Positions 51,049 to 63,944 of a stretch of 64,000 nt of DNA are shown piece by piece. The stretch spans positions 8,244,501 through 8,308,500 of the forward strand of contig CM067528.1 in the NCBI GenBank assembly GCA_034509925.1. The letters run 5' to 3'. A program made the translations under genes and the position numbers. The first letter of the stretch is position 1. Each line of letters begins with the position of its first letter. The DNA comes from Hirudinaria manillensis. Lineage: Eukaryota > Annelida > Clitellata > Hirudinida > Hirudinidae. The notes under the pieces were generated by a model. The model saw only the letters and a program-made list of their open reading frames with translations, searched no databases and was not told the origin of the DNA.

Positions 51049-54000
51049 TCATTGCCAGTGAGGTATTCGACAATCCATTTCAAAGCGGAGATGGGCTTCA
51101 TTTCCTAGATTTTAAAGTTAGAAGTTTCACGTCAACAACGTGAAAGACTCGTTAAATAGAAATACGATTAGCAATAAATCACCTCTGGAACTGCATCGTG
51201 TCTGATAGCTATTGGCACAAGGAAAGACTTGATGCACGATCAAGTAAAGAGCCGTGTCGTAGCTTCTCAACTTTGTTCGTAAATTGATGTCATTGTTGAA
51301 ACCGTCAGGAGGATTTGAATAGGCGTTTGCATCGTAAAAACTCTGCACTCCTTCGCCCTATTGGGTATTTTTTTAATGATGATGATGTTATTAATAATAT
51401 GGCGGTGATGGTGATGATATTCATCATCATTATTGAGGTTTATCGAGACGTTATCACTATTGAAGGCTCGTGATATTAAGACAGATTGACTTTATATACC
51501 AAGACACGAATATGAGAACATTACAATGTATAATTACACGGGACATAAGCTCATCTATTCTCAAAAGGAAGACAGTCATTCAACTTCCAAATAATTTTCT
51601 TATCACCACCGTGAAACAACTGGCAGCAAGTTTATTTCTTATCGTCCTTCCTTAAATGAAATGTGATAATGACCAGAGAGAATCGTGTTACAGTAATTCT
51701 CATTAGAACCGATGAGATGGAACCAGAGAAGCGGAATTTATATAATATTAATAATCATAATTTACATATTAATTTATTAACAACAATACTATCAACTTAC
51801 AAAGTAGGATTCGGGTCCGAACGTTGATTCGGTGTTGGTCCACCAATCACTGGCCATGGCATGATGGTAGGCCCTGTCGAGACGATGTTTTAGATCGGGG
51901 TTCAACGACCTGACGGCCAGGTTGAGAATGCCTATGGCCAAAAACTTGAGGAAAATATCGTCGGGCATGACCCTTGGCGTCGGAAAAGGTTTGCCATCGA
52001 TGTGTTTCCTCGAGGATGTAAAATCGTCATTCAAGTCCACAAATGTTTCTCCCTCTGCTTAATCAAATTGAATTCGTAATTCAATGTCAATCTTTTATGA
52101 ACGCATTTATTACGAATTCGTGAATACCTTTCCGATGCTTGAGTTACCAACTCAATAGATGCGAATAAACTAAGTAAATTGACGTAAGAATGCTTCATTG
52201 AATTGAGAAATTGCGACACTTCAATTGCCTTAATTCTAACCTTAACTGTAACCTGACTAGATCTTACTAGCTAACGATAACATGTGCCACCAACCGATTT
52301 GAGTCTTTATTTGATTTTGTTGATTTCTGCGACCGTGATGTCGACGATTAGGGTGATGAGCTTCGTGGCACAAAAGATTTTCTTCTGGTGCAATGACAAT
52401 GGGAAACTGATCACTGGCTGGTATGGTTTTTAGGTGAGTCACGCTTTCGTAATCCAAGTATTGCTTGAGAAAGTTGAACTCTGGAAGGTCGTGAACGAAT
52501 TCGTCTTTGCCCAAAACCACGACTCTGCCCCATTTTGAGTAGAATGCCTGACGAAGGTCGCTTCTGTCAGCCAATAGGAATCGAAGGACATAACACGCCC
52601 TCTTCAAGGCTGCATCGGGCACTGAGCCGTGACCTATGTTTGAAAGTCATTCATACAAATTCATTCATAAATTCAAATCTATATTGTTGTGGCTGCTGTT
52701 GTTATAACTGAGGCCAAATGTCAGAAGACATTTTCATTAGCAACAAAGCAAACAATTGATGCAAATGACTGAATGAATACGACGGTGTGCGACGAAATGG
52801 CTTAATGGTTAATTATCGAAATTCACTTTTAACCACTCATTAATGACTTTTTAACGTAGAGAGAGGCTATAAAGAGATGTAGAATGAAGGAGAGAAATGG
52901 GATGAAATCCTTTTGAATGCTCCATTCAGATTTCAAACGAGTTAATTTAACGTGTGATCACAATTTGCACAATTTAGCAAAAAAAAATATTATCTTGAAA
53001 TATTAAAATATTCACAACTAGCGAGGAAAGCCACAAATCGGAGACACTGACTCATGACTGGGATTCGATAGGCTTCCGTGTACTTGCTATAAAACTCTTT
53101 TGCCTCAGTGGATAGGATGCGTCTCAATCCGCCTGGAAGACGCTGTTTGACCTGAGAGCACGAAGAATCGTCCCCAGTGGTTCCGGTCCTCGAATGATTG
53201 GAGTTGAGTCTCTGATGTTCGGACATCCTCAAAATTTCGTTGATGTCTGTTGAAGGTAAAGATTGTTTTGATTATGATTACGACACGTCTATAATAATGA
53301 TGACGATGGTGATTATGCAATGATAACATACGAATGTTCTGTCAGAAAAATCAATTTTACGAAGTGGAAGACAAACTCTGTACCATGTCTTTCACGTCAC
53401 TACTCGAATAAAAACAATAGCAACAATAAGTTTATTAATAATTCTGTGAACAAAAACAATGCCTGAGATCTGAACCAGGCTGATATACTTAATGACGACA
53501 CGAAGGAATATCCGACCTTGGTACATCGACTTAAGGCAGGCCGAGTTCCTATTGGGAGATTTAAATAGAAACCCTGCCCATCTCAGAGCACGTGTTTCGT
53601 CTAGATTGCTTTGCTCTTTGACCCGGCCACGAATTTATAGAACTGCTTGAATATTTATGAGATGCTAATCAACGTCGATTCAACACTCGAATCATTTTTT
53701 TACATGTTGTTTAGATAAAATAAACATTATGCTAGCTGTGAATGAAGCTAAATAGCATAACTAATAATTCTAAAGATGGCGACGATGATAATGTCCATGG
53801 TAGCACATTTATTTATTTATTTATTTATGTTGTGTATATAATGTACTTAATTTACGATTAGCATCGTCGAAGAGGTGGGTGTCTTTTATTAAACGGGCAT
53901 ATGTTCATCTTTAATCATTTTATATGAACGAATATTTTTAATTCATGGACGCGTCCTTAGCAACAACAACGATAACAGCGTTGCTGTTGTACATATCTAA

Positions 54001-54871
54001 TCGACACTTGATGTCACAAAGCAAGCAGGGAGAGAACAACCTGTCCATAAACATGACAACTGAGTGAAAGTGAACGATCCAACAGATATTAGGCAAGGAT
54101 GCATTATTTATATTACTGGATCACCATGGTAACAGGAACAAATTTTTGTTAGCATCGATGTGATTGTTAAATAACACTCACGCAAGATAAATGCCAGCCA
54201 ATTAATTAATAATAAAATAATATTTGTTAAATTAAATATTGAAAATGTAAATTCTGTGATTTTTAATTACCGAGCATAGAATAACAATCGGACTGTTTTG
54301 CTTCGCCGAAGAAATTTTACTAGAGCAGAGTATTTTGCAGCATTTGAATCGAGAAACCAAAATAGGAACCAATTACTTATTATTAATATTATTAACGTTG
54401 TTAATCAATTGTAATCATATCGACTAGTAAAACGTTCCAATCTCGAGAAAATAAAAAGGAACGAAGGCCAACCTAAGTTCTCGAAATCCTCTTGCGATGC
54501 AGAGTTACGAAGGTGTCCAAGGAGCAAACCACTCGAGTGCACGGAGTTTCTTCCTGCGTTCAATGAATATTAATGAACTCTAGCTATGAATATTGATAAA
54601 GGCGTCATTTGTGAACCAATTAATTCTTAAATAATTTATTGATGTAACTTACAAATTTGGTAGAAGAAACATTAACATTCTTTTTTTTATTACATAAGTT
54701 GTGATATGTCGAGAATATATTTACCCGTTGGACATGTAGTAATGGACATCTCCAATTAATACGAGAAAATAAAAGAATTTAAAAAAAAAACTCACTGTGA
54801 CCGGCAACTTTCAAAGACCAGACACCAACGACGAGGGAAGTGACAAAAAGTACGACGACAACCCTTTCCAT
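51049..54871 (-). CDS. Secreted protein related to a metallopeptidase-like family, zinc motif apparently lost
   Basis: Minus strand, exons 54871-54796, 53246-53052, 52633-52268, 52054-51801, 51357-51183 and 51104-51049; 373 aa with all phases closing. The N-terminus MERVVVVLFVTSLVVGVWSL is a signal peptide. The body has KEFYSKYTEAYRIPVM, VPDAALKRACYVLRFLLADR, VVVLGKDEFVHDLPEFNFL, PEENLLC, NPDLKHRLDRAYHHAM and EGVQSFYDANAYSNP then LRTKLRSYDTAL. From memory this order matches a family of extracellular proteins in bacteria, fungi and invertebrates. There, a HEFxH zinc motif lies shortly before the DP.F/NPDL segment and Glu of AEGVQ is a likely third ligand. Here the equivalent segment reads FLKFLAIGILNLAVRSLNPD, with no His. 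A HEAHH string occurs earlier (after EENLLC), in a sequence that looks inserted. Activity is therefore doubtful. The 5' intron is 1.5 kb. Family call moderate, function unknown. Confidence 0.62.
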
Positions 54872-55767
54872 GATTGGACGCTGCGATGCCAACGCTCCAA
54901 ACGATTACGACGACGATGGCTTCGTTTTTGATTTAGAAGAATTAGATTTGATGACCTTTGAGTGATTTCGTGCCAAGAAAATGTATCTTCGAAGGCAAAT
55001 TGTTTATCGAATGTCAGGAGTCCATTAAAATATGTTTCGCTCTCATAAACGAATCGTTATCGTCTTTTTATGTTGTTCTTCTGTTATTCGAAACAACAAC
55101 AACAACAACAACAACCTCTTCCAGTTAGGAACAGCAAAATTCAAGAAATTTTTTAAAGAAATTTGGAAAAGTTTCTTGAAAGTTCAAATAGAATTACTTT
55201 CTCTAAAAAATAAAGAGTAGAACAAGTCAGAACAACCCAAAAATCGACTTATTAAGTTCGTTATCGACTTCACTTTTCAATTTTCTCTCATTGACGAGTG
55301 AAAGATAGCTGTTTACCTATCGTGAGCGAGTGGCTTTATACCTAAAACTTGAAGACTGGGGCCATACTGTTCATATGTAGGCGTGGGTTTACGAGCGTTG
55401 CGTGATGGCCGGCACTACTACTATCACCCACCCCAAAAAAGATGACTATGATGATGAAGATGATGATTATAATAATGCAAATTTCAATTATAATAAGCTC
55501 CATCACCAAAATAATTTACTGCAAGCATATGAACTTTTGTAAACATTTAGCTAGTGAATATGGTGACGATAACGATGATTAATATTAATTTTGTTAGGAC
55601 TATTCATGTTGTTAAATTAACATGAGTAATGATTATAATGAATATGTTAATGTGTCGGCATTATAATAGGACGACAACAACTTACAAACAGGCGAAGTTC
55701 ACTTTTAAAAGTTGAATTTCTCTTGAAATCGAGCAATAAAATCATCGAGAGGTGTAATCTTTCAAAC

Positions 55768-55855
55768 CTGTTGAACAAAGTCGCTGATCTCCTGCCATGT
55801 TGGATGTTGATTTGTCTTGTGGAAGGTCTTCACGGTTGTGATGATGACGACCTTT
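55768..55855 (-). CDS. Orphan coding-like fragment
   Basis: On the minus strand, 55855 down to 55768 reads GTKVVIITTVKTFHKTNQHP then TWQEISDFVQQ, followed directly by a possible donor (gtttga). The composition is protein-like. Just upstream in the minus direction are stop codons and no obvious acceptor, and no continuation was found downstream. It could be an exon of an unmodelled gene or a decayed exon. Confidence 0.3.
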
Positions 55856-55970
55856 GTACCATCATTAATTATTAATGACCGCAGCAAGGTGCTTATTCTA
55901 ATAACAATTCATTCATAATAAGCTTTTACTTATTATAAGAGACTATTATAATTATTGGGCTTCTGTTGCT

Positions 55971-56136
<166 letters not shown>

Positions 56137-56639
56137 CTTGTAGTAACGAGTTTCATTTGTAAAAAGCTGCTTTTGTTACTGCTGTCCATTCTGCCAGCAT
56201 TAATCAATGAATTCTCAGTCAGGCTCTCTCCCCAGTGAAGTCAATGTCTTCATTTTGAATTCATTCAGCTTTTCATTCAGGAAATTTATTTCATCATTTT
56301 CGCTCATTCATTCGTTCGTTCGCTCGTTCAATCATTTTTACTTGCATTTATCCAAATTTATTCAATATTGTCCAATGAATATTCAACAGGTATGACACAA
56401 AGGTGACAAAGGTGTATAAAGATTAATTTAACTTTTAACTGCCAGAATATTTTAACTTAAAAAAAGTCTTTAATAAACGCTTCTTAGGAAGAAATGCGCA
56501 GATCGACGCATTCATCTTGAACATCATAATCATAACCATCAGAGCATCGTGGGGGGGCTTGTATGGAGGTAAACAGTGAAGTCCCCTGTCTCAGAACTGA
56601 CCTCAACATGGTTTGGAGCACAGAAACATTTACGAACCT

Positions 56640-57240
56640 TTCTTTGGTTGTTGACTGTGATTGGGCTAGGGTTAGAATTAGAGTTAGGTCCCTAGGGCAA
56701 CACCAATCTAACATCAATGAAAGCTAACCAACGTCTAAGCAGCGCTATCTGGTGAACATTTTGAAATTCATTCAAAATTAAACACGAAGTGCAAAATCCG
56801 TCTTCAAATAAGTTTATTTTTATTTGTTATTGAGAAGTATTGTTGCGTTCAAAGCATATGAAAGTTTACAAAAAAATATTTTTTATTGTTCATTAATACG
56901 ATTAAGGGTTAGGGTTTGGACTGCGGTCAGCTTTCATTAGTGTTTCCCTAGGAACATAACCCTAACTGTATTATTCGCTTACATCATAGAAACATTTGCA
57001 AATATATTTTTGGTTGTTGAATATTTATGGTTAAGGCCAGGGTTAACGTTAGGGTTAGCTTTCGTTGGTGATATCCTAGGAACCTAATTTTAATAATATT
57101 AATCGTTTTCAGCATAGTTTGCGAAGGTTTATTATATTGCTTATGAATATCATTAGGGTTAGATTTCACTGGTGTTGCCCTGGCAACCTAACCCTAACCA
57201 AACCTGCAAGGTTATCGGGTGAACATTTTGCAACTCAAGC
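56640..57240. repeat. Cluster of diverged, partly inverted TTAGGG-containing repeats
   Basis: A core of the form (A/G)GTTAG..TTTCA.TGGTGTTGCCCTAGG.ACCTAACCC recurs near 56931, 57055 and 57160 on the plus strand and near 56665 inverted. A second motif, TATC.GGTGAACATTTTG, bounds the cluster at about 56746 and 57210. Confidence 0.75.
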
Positions 57241-57539
57241 AAAGTAAATAATAAATGCGATACACAAAATCAATTTTGTTTAACTAGTTTTTTTTTTTTT
57301 TGTTTCTTACCTTGAATTTTAAATAATAGGATGCGATAAGTATTTATTAACAATTATCTTCTGTAATATTACAAGCACTTATTTTAATTTTTATGTTGTA
57401 CAATTGCGTTTCATTATCAAACTAGAATAACTTTTACCATTCGATAAAATGTTTGTTATGGTTTCGGCGGTAGGCATGTTATTTATCCTGATGCCTTCCT
57501 TTCTTTCACGGATTCTTGGAAAGAAATATTTTTTTTTGA

Positions 57540-60500
57540 ATGGCGGATTGTGAAGTTTGTTTTTCTCTTTCCTTTATTTACTCAAGCTGCATTCAAAATT
57601 TTTAACCGGTTGCTGAATATTTTTATTCCCACATTTGACAGCCTAGCTCCAAAGAAATTGAATACTGCAAGAAGAGACTTTTCTTGATGACTAAGAATAG
57701 AAAGTCTAAATCACGGGTGGCCATGAAGTTTAGATTTACTAATGACAGAGCCTTGGTGAGATTTTGTCTACCTTCAAAAGTATTTATTTAAAGGCTAACA
57801 ACAACTAAGTTTATAGATTTTATTTACAAATAAATATACCAATTGCAGACATACATTTTAAAATATATAAACCAGTTGCGATATATATTCATATTTTGTT
57901 ACTTTAGAACAAAGACAATGATGAAGAACATTGCTTACAAAAACCAAACAGAATTAAAGTTTCAAAAAGTTGGATAAATGCCAGTAATTTAACACACATT
58001 GGGGATAGTGGAGAAAGTATTGACAGTGAAACTTATCCTCAACAAATCTCTTTGATGAAGGAGTCTATTAACAAAGACCAGCTGCTTTTTGATAGGAAAG
58101 TTTGTGATTTGAATGATTCATTTCTAGTGCCATTTCACAGAACAGATGATTATCTTGTTGGTCAAAGTGAATCAATATGGTTGTTTACTTCTACAAGCAG
58201 TAGCTCTGATACAATGACCTGGGATAATTTATCAACACCATCAGTCTGCGAAACCCTTGATCAACAACTGAGTTTGACTAATTCAGTGCAGTCAAAGTCA
58301 GTTGTACTCAGTGGAGTTATCCAAGAACCAGAATCAACGTCGACCTTTTCTAACATTGCAAAAAGATCAGAATCACCTGGTTGTGAATGGGATCCTTCAA
58401 GCAAAGAGCTTGAATCACACTCTGAATTTTTGAATATTGTGGATTACAATAGAAATGAAAGTGGAGAAGCAATTCACTATCTGAATTTTGCAGATGACCT
58501 CACCAATTCTTGCTCACAAGTAATTAAGCAGCAACACAATGAGGACAATGTTGACATTTGTGAAGAAACAATAGGATGCCAAAACCAAAGTGAAATTGAT
58601 GTGCATAGCATTTCAACTTTAGTAGACTTAATGTATGCTCTCAAAAACAATCAGGATTGCAAAAATATAACAAATTCTTTTATGAAAGAAAGTGATGTTT
58701 GTGACAGCACTGAAGTCACTGATCATGGTGAAGCTAGCATTGATAATAGTTTTGAGATTGGAGATGATAATTGCACTGGGAGCAATCATCAGCAAAAAAG
58801 TTGTTTAAGGGGGCCATTGCTCCCTACTGGACTTGTAGATTGTCTTGATCCCAGCTCAGAAAATGTGTCACACACTTCTATTCAGATAAAAAATTTCATC
58901 TTTCCAACTGATATTGCATCAGTTCATCAAGCAAATGTTTATCACAGAATGTGCACGAATGGAATGGTTTCGGAGGAGAAAAAAGAGATATGTAATCTGA
59001 AATATCCAATCGAAATTTATAAACCTGATGTGATTGCACTCACCCATGCTCCAGTGATGAAGATACCTGAAAAATTCAAATCAACCAAAATTGACCAATC
59101 CGTCCAGACAGACGAGTTGTGCAATTGCCTTTCGACTTTCAAATTTTATGCTCCGTCAAGACAATTGAAGGAATCCCCATCTCGAGTGTCACGATCTGTC
59201 ACAACATTGACTGATGGCGATGGAGGCAATGAAAGTGGATCTAAATGCGGAGATTTATTTGAACAGCCAAGAGGTAAGGGGAAATCCAATGAAGAAGTTC
59301 AACTCCTTGGAAATTCCTTTCAAAAACTTGGAAATCCTTTGTTCAGACACCAAATGGATTCTCTTTCGATCGGAAGAGGCTCCAACTCCCTCGGTAGTTT
59401 GGACCTCGGCCAATTACCAACGAGAGAAGCCCTTTCGTCGTGTTTGCAGGCTGATTTGCAAAATCAAGAAGACTCGAACAGATGGAAGCTTGAGATATTG
59501 GCAGAACTTGAGAAAAAGAAGCAAGAAATCATGGACATGAGCCAGAAAGATGTTGAACTCTTACATCTCAGGAAGGAGGAGAAGGACTTAAAGCATCGAC
59601 TCAAGAAGGTCGTTCAAAGAAGGAAAGCCCTTGAAAGTTTGAGGGCGCCTGAGAATGCCTCATTTACCTCCGGTCTCGACCTTGACTTTCTCCACTTTCA
59701 GGGCAGTGGTGACAACAAGTCCAATCATGGCCTTTTCTCCCGACGCGAATGCTCTGTGCCGACCAAATCGCTCGCTAAATCGGATATAAATGACAGGAGA
59801 GGTTTTCCATGCTCGAATTTTGTTTGTCCGCAGCCCAATGGAAAACCTCGTGCCACCGGTGACTTGCGTCGTGACCCTTCGCAGAATGTTCAACGTTTTG
59901 AGCATTTAGAAAATAGCGAATCTTCTTCAAACTCGCTAGAATCAAGCAGAGTTCTTGAATTAGCAATGCTTGGAGAGGTTTTAAAATCGCTGCCAGATCC
60001 AACTGAATCAAGTCAATTTGAGTCAAAAAATACTGAACACATGTTTGAAATTGATCTAAAAAGAAAAGTTAGTAATTCATAATTATTACAGTAGGTAATA
60101 TATTATTTCACACAAGATCTCAAATTAGGCCATGTCAAGTTACAACACTTGGAATTTAAATAGCTTTTTAGCATTTTACAGCATACTTGAAATTTTTATC
60201 TAATTATAAAGTTATATTTATATAATCCTGACAAATTTGTTATCCCAAAGGCTGCCTTTGACAAACTGTGTTTGTTGCTTGGTCCTGTTGTCAAAGGATA
60301 CATTGTGAGGAGGCTGTTTAAATGCCATAAGGTCAAAGAGATCATCAAGAATCTTATGGTAGGTGAACTTAAAATATTTGAAAAAGCAAATTCCTCTGTC
60401 ATGGGAGAACATTTTTTTAATATTTCATCCGGGAGTCGGGCAAGAAATAATAAAGTTAAAGTTTTATTTTAAATAGCAATAATTGTTATAATTGGGGGAT

Positions 60501-62433
60501 AATCGTGAAATTGTGCTGAATTTCCATGACAGGACCTTGCTGAAGAAGAGACGAATTTGCTTCGAGTCATAAATTCAGAAGAATGTTGCAATAAGGATAA
60601 AATGCTCCTCAAAATTCTTTCCAAGCAGGTGCAGTTTCACATTTTATAGCCGGCATCGTTTTGATATAAATCCGCGATGGTTTAAGTACTTATATAATAT
60701 TAAATTATACAATAAATATTATTTAAATAATAATGGAATGGGTGTTTGGAAAGGTATTAAGTAAGTTGCCATTGTTATTATAATTTTACAAAACATTTTC
60801 TTGTTGGTAGTCGTATCATGCCAATGTTAAGACACATTGAAAAGCTGTGATAAGACAAAAATTTGTAAATATTTCATAGTTATCCTCGACCTTCAACGAA
60901 CTGAGGCAGATATTCATTGGTCCTTCAGTGATTCGCATGGACATTTTAGCCAATCAGAGAGCCATTGAACAAAGCAAGAAACAAAAGGTTTTTTTTTATG
61001 AAAAATGTTATTTATTTGAAATCATTTGACCTCAAATCAAGACTTTAAGTGGGGTTATGGTTAAGTATTTTTATTTTAAATGGGGATGTGATACTTGAAT
61101 AGATGATCCATCCGGATCTCTTAAATACATTTTCAAATGTTTTGAAAGATTTATCTTTTATTGTTTTATTTTTTTGAGTTGATAATATTTCTCATGATTA
61201 CTAAGCTGTAATTACACTTGATTTATTGCTTTAAGTATGACGTTATTATTATTATTACTATGTAGTGTTTATGAATTAGTTTATAGTACTTTTTTTAGAT
61301 TTGTGTTAAGATAGATTAACAGTCTTTGAGTTTCTTTGATTTCTTAAACATATTCAACCATGCGGTGTGGATCCTACGAGCCAGTAGGTCCTCAACCTAT
61401 GAATTATTTGCATCTGATGAAGTTTGTTATCAGGTTTCTGTTATCAGTTAATTTTAATCCCTAATTTTCATTTTTCTTAATGGATTTTAATATAATCAAC
61501 TGTTGATGAATAATTTGAGAGACATGCATCCAAATTGCAAATGTTTCACATCTTACTTTTTGATTGTAATTTTATTTAGAAAACATTTTCAAAGGAGAAA
61601 AGATTGAGTTCTGCCACCTTGAAAACGATTGAGAGAAGGATGAAATCAGAGTATGTATTGCTTATTCAACAAAATTGGTTCACACTTTTATTTTTAATAT
61701 TTTCATTCTTTTTATGGTTACCATTATCCTTTACGACTGCTAGTCTTACGTCTTAAATGGTTATTTTGTCATCTTTCTGATGAAAAAAATTGTTTGATTG
61801 AATTTTGTTTACAGAGAACCAAATTCATTCGCTCCACCTTCAGGCCAGTCGTTTGCTTGCGTCCCATCAACATGCCACTCAGTTTGTAGCATACTGTCAA
61901 GTGCACGTCCTCTGTGCTCTGTTGTTCGGTCAGGTTCCAATGATCAAATTGAAGATTCAAAAAGATATGCAAGTAAAATTCATTACATTAAGCAGTTAGC
62001 TGGCAAAAAAGGCATTAAATGTTTAGGGCAAGCTCCGAGGTTCATTTTGACTTCATGTAATTAGTTGCTTATAATGGTTTTATCTTTTCTTAATAATGGC
62101 TAAATGTTTAATTCCTGTGATATTTCCATACAAAATCTTAAATTTTTTATAATTTCTTTTTCCAGGCCAAAATGTGTAACAATTTCAAAAAACTGACATT
62201 GCCTAAAAATAATCCAGGTAAAAAAATGGCTCTTCAAAAATGGGATGTTTATTGCTTGAAAATATTGTTATCATTACCTAGTCTATCATCAAAAAATTCT
62301 ATTATCGTAATCCACCCATAATTGTTAATTCAGATTAGTTAATGAGCAATCTATCGTTTCAGTGCATTCAAACCATTTGGGATCAAAAACCAAAGGGTTC
62401 AAGAATAGACCATTTCCACATAGCAAGGGTTAA
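57540..62433 (+). CDS. CCP110: Probable centriolar coiled-coil protein CP110
   Basis: Exons: 57540-57554 (ATG plus four codons), 57642-57755, 57908-60067, 60251-60358, 60533-60628, 60880-60987, 61580-61650 and 61815 onward. The last exon either ends at TAG 62064 (973 aa) or is spliced at 61881 to 62166-62217 and 62363-62433 (953 aa). An AATAAA at 62517 favours the longer transcript. The large exon encodes a Ser/Asp-rich, mostly disordered region, then a Lys/Glu coiled coil (LAELEKKKQEIMDM to RRKALESL). Downstream exons read LGPVVKGYIVRRLFKCHKVK, then LSSTFNELRQIFIGPSVIRM and SSATLKTIERRMK. These parallel, in order, the CP110 segments [20 protein letters not shown], the following helix, and SAATQKSLDRKK (human sequence from memory). 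CP110 caps the distal centriole end and blocks ciliogenesis. The N-terminal half shows little recognisable similarity. Confidence 0.6.
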
Positions 62434-63201
62434 AAAAGAAACATGTAATTTTTGCTACAGTATTTACGTCAGTATAGCTAATTCATGTTCTATAATTTGT
62501 CGTATTTTGTCAAGATAATAAAAATGTTTTTTATGAATCCAAGTCTACAACAAGTGCAAAAGGCTCTGAACACTACTTTTATGAGTGCTGAGGAGTACTC
62601 TACGAGTAATGGAAATTCTCGCGAATGAGTTGTGAACATATGAAGATTTGCTTTTAAAAAACGCGTTGCGAGAGTTTCATTTAGACCACATTTAGTGCTA
62701 AAGAATTCTAGTTTAAGTACTTAGGTAAAAATGTGACACAAAAGTGCGTAAATAATGATAATCGCAAATTTGTGATCTTTTTTGTCATGTGTTTGAATGC
62801 TAAACAATAAGGTACCTGGCGGTCTGAGCAGTTGAAAAAAACCTAACGAAATTAAATACTTTGCTCGCTGCAGGTAAGAAAAAGCTTTGGTTGGTTTTAC
62901 GAGCGAATTTTGAAAAAACATTAAGCTTCTAATTCGATTAAAAATTTCCTCACGTCTGAAATGACAAATTACTTTCTATATAAAAAGTGCAGTCCTTTTA
63001 ACAGGCCAAAAGACACGGTTTGCATATTGAGGCTAATTATCCTGTGCCTGCATATGGAATTCTATACCTATACCTTATGTCACAATTTAATTTAAGTTAA
63101 TAAGCAAAAGTCTGGGATTCTTTATTATTTATCAATGAAATATTCCAAAACAGTGTATTCATTTTTAGATTAACAATTACAACTTCAATATCAAGAAAAA
63201 G
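62434..63201. other. CCP110 3' UTR and intergenic region
   Basis: An AATAAA at 62517-62522 is the likely CCP110 polyadenylation signal. The remainder is AT-rich with no supported gene and should contain the promoter of the small membrane-protein gene. Confidence 0.5.
62517..62522 (+). terminator. Polyadenylation signal AATAAA (CCP110)
   Basis: Canonical hexamer 84 bp after the stop codon of the spliced C-terminal model. Confidence 0.55.
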
Positions 63202-63944
63202 ATGTCTTCTGGTCAAGTTGCTGGTCCAACCAATGGGCCGGGTCCAAGTGCCAATTTGGCCAGTCATACATCCTCCTTGAGCAGCAATCCTCAAGTAAAT
63301 GAGGTATGAAAATTTAATAAAACATTAGGGTCTAATGTAAAGTTTTATCTGATTTTAAGAAATATTTGATTATTGCTGCAATTTAAAGCAATCATATTCT
63401 TATACTTTGTTTACCACAATGAGCCAGGGTGCTAGCAGCAATTTTGCACTTATTTTCTGCTTATTAAAGCTTTTCAGGTTTTTTGAATACTACTATTTAA
63501 CATCTATTGGGAACAAACATTTTTCATAAGCTATGGTGTTTCTTAATGAATATATTCACAAATAATTTCCATTTGTTTTGTAAATTCTTCTTTAAAACTA
63601 CAAACATCAAAATTATTGGCAATTATAAAAGAAAGTGCTGGGTGATGTCTTTTACTTTCATCTGTAATTATGATGCATGAGAAATTTCATGTGGCATTGA
63701 TAATATCTTTTGTGTTTTGGCATACTAAATTGTTAAAGATGTTGTACATTTTATATGGATGTACTTCATTTGGTTCGCTGATTCTAAGTTGTTTTTGAAC
63801 ATTCAACAGCATGCCCCTGAACTGACATTCAACTTCAGAAACAGAAGGTTCCAGAGAATGAACATGTTTTGGGGAGCCATTGCCCTCATGCTCCTCTATG
63901 TAGGAATTTGTCCTCAAATGATTATTAGTCAGAAACAAGTTTAG
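63202..63944 (+). CDS. Small single-pass membrane protein, 78 aa, unrecognised
   Basis: Exon 1 is 63202-63303 (ATG, donor gtatga) and exon 2 is 63810-63944 (acceptor caacag, TAG stop), phase 0. The N-terminal half is low-complexity and Gly/Ser/Pro/Asn-rich (MSSGQVAGPTNGPGPSANLA). The second exon has a basic juxtamembrane stretch, FRNRRFQRMN, then a hydrophobic helix, FWGAIALMLLYVGICP, and a short tail ending KQV. The positive-inside rule places the N-terminus in the cytosol or matrix. Tail-anchored or type II topology would suit a mitochondrial or ER small integral membrane protein. I recognise no family. The second exon alone would start at an internal Met, but the spliced version is preferred because both splice sites and the phase fit. 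Confidence 0.55.

Noticed and set aside
56484..56717. 77-aa minus-strand ORF with a Cys/Asp-rich EGF-like end
   Set aside because: Most of it is telomere-like repeat. The final 30 residues look mildly protein-like but have no acceptor, frame continuation or partner exons.
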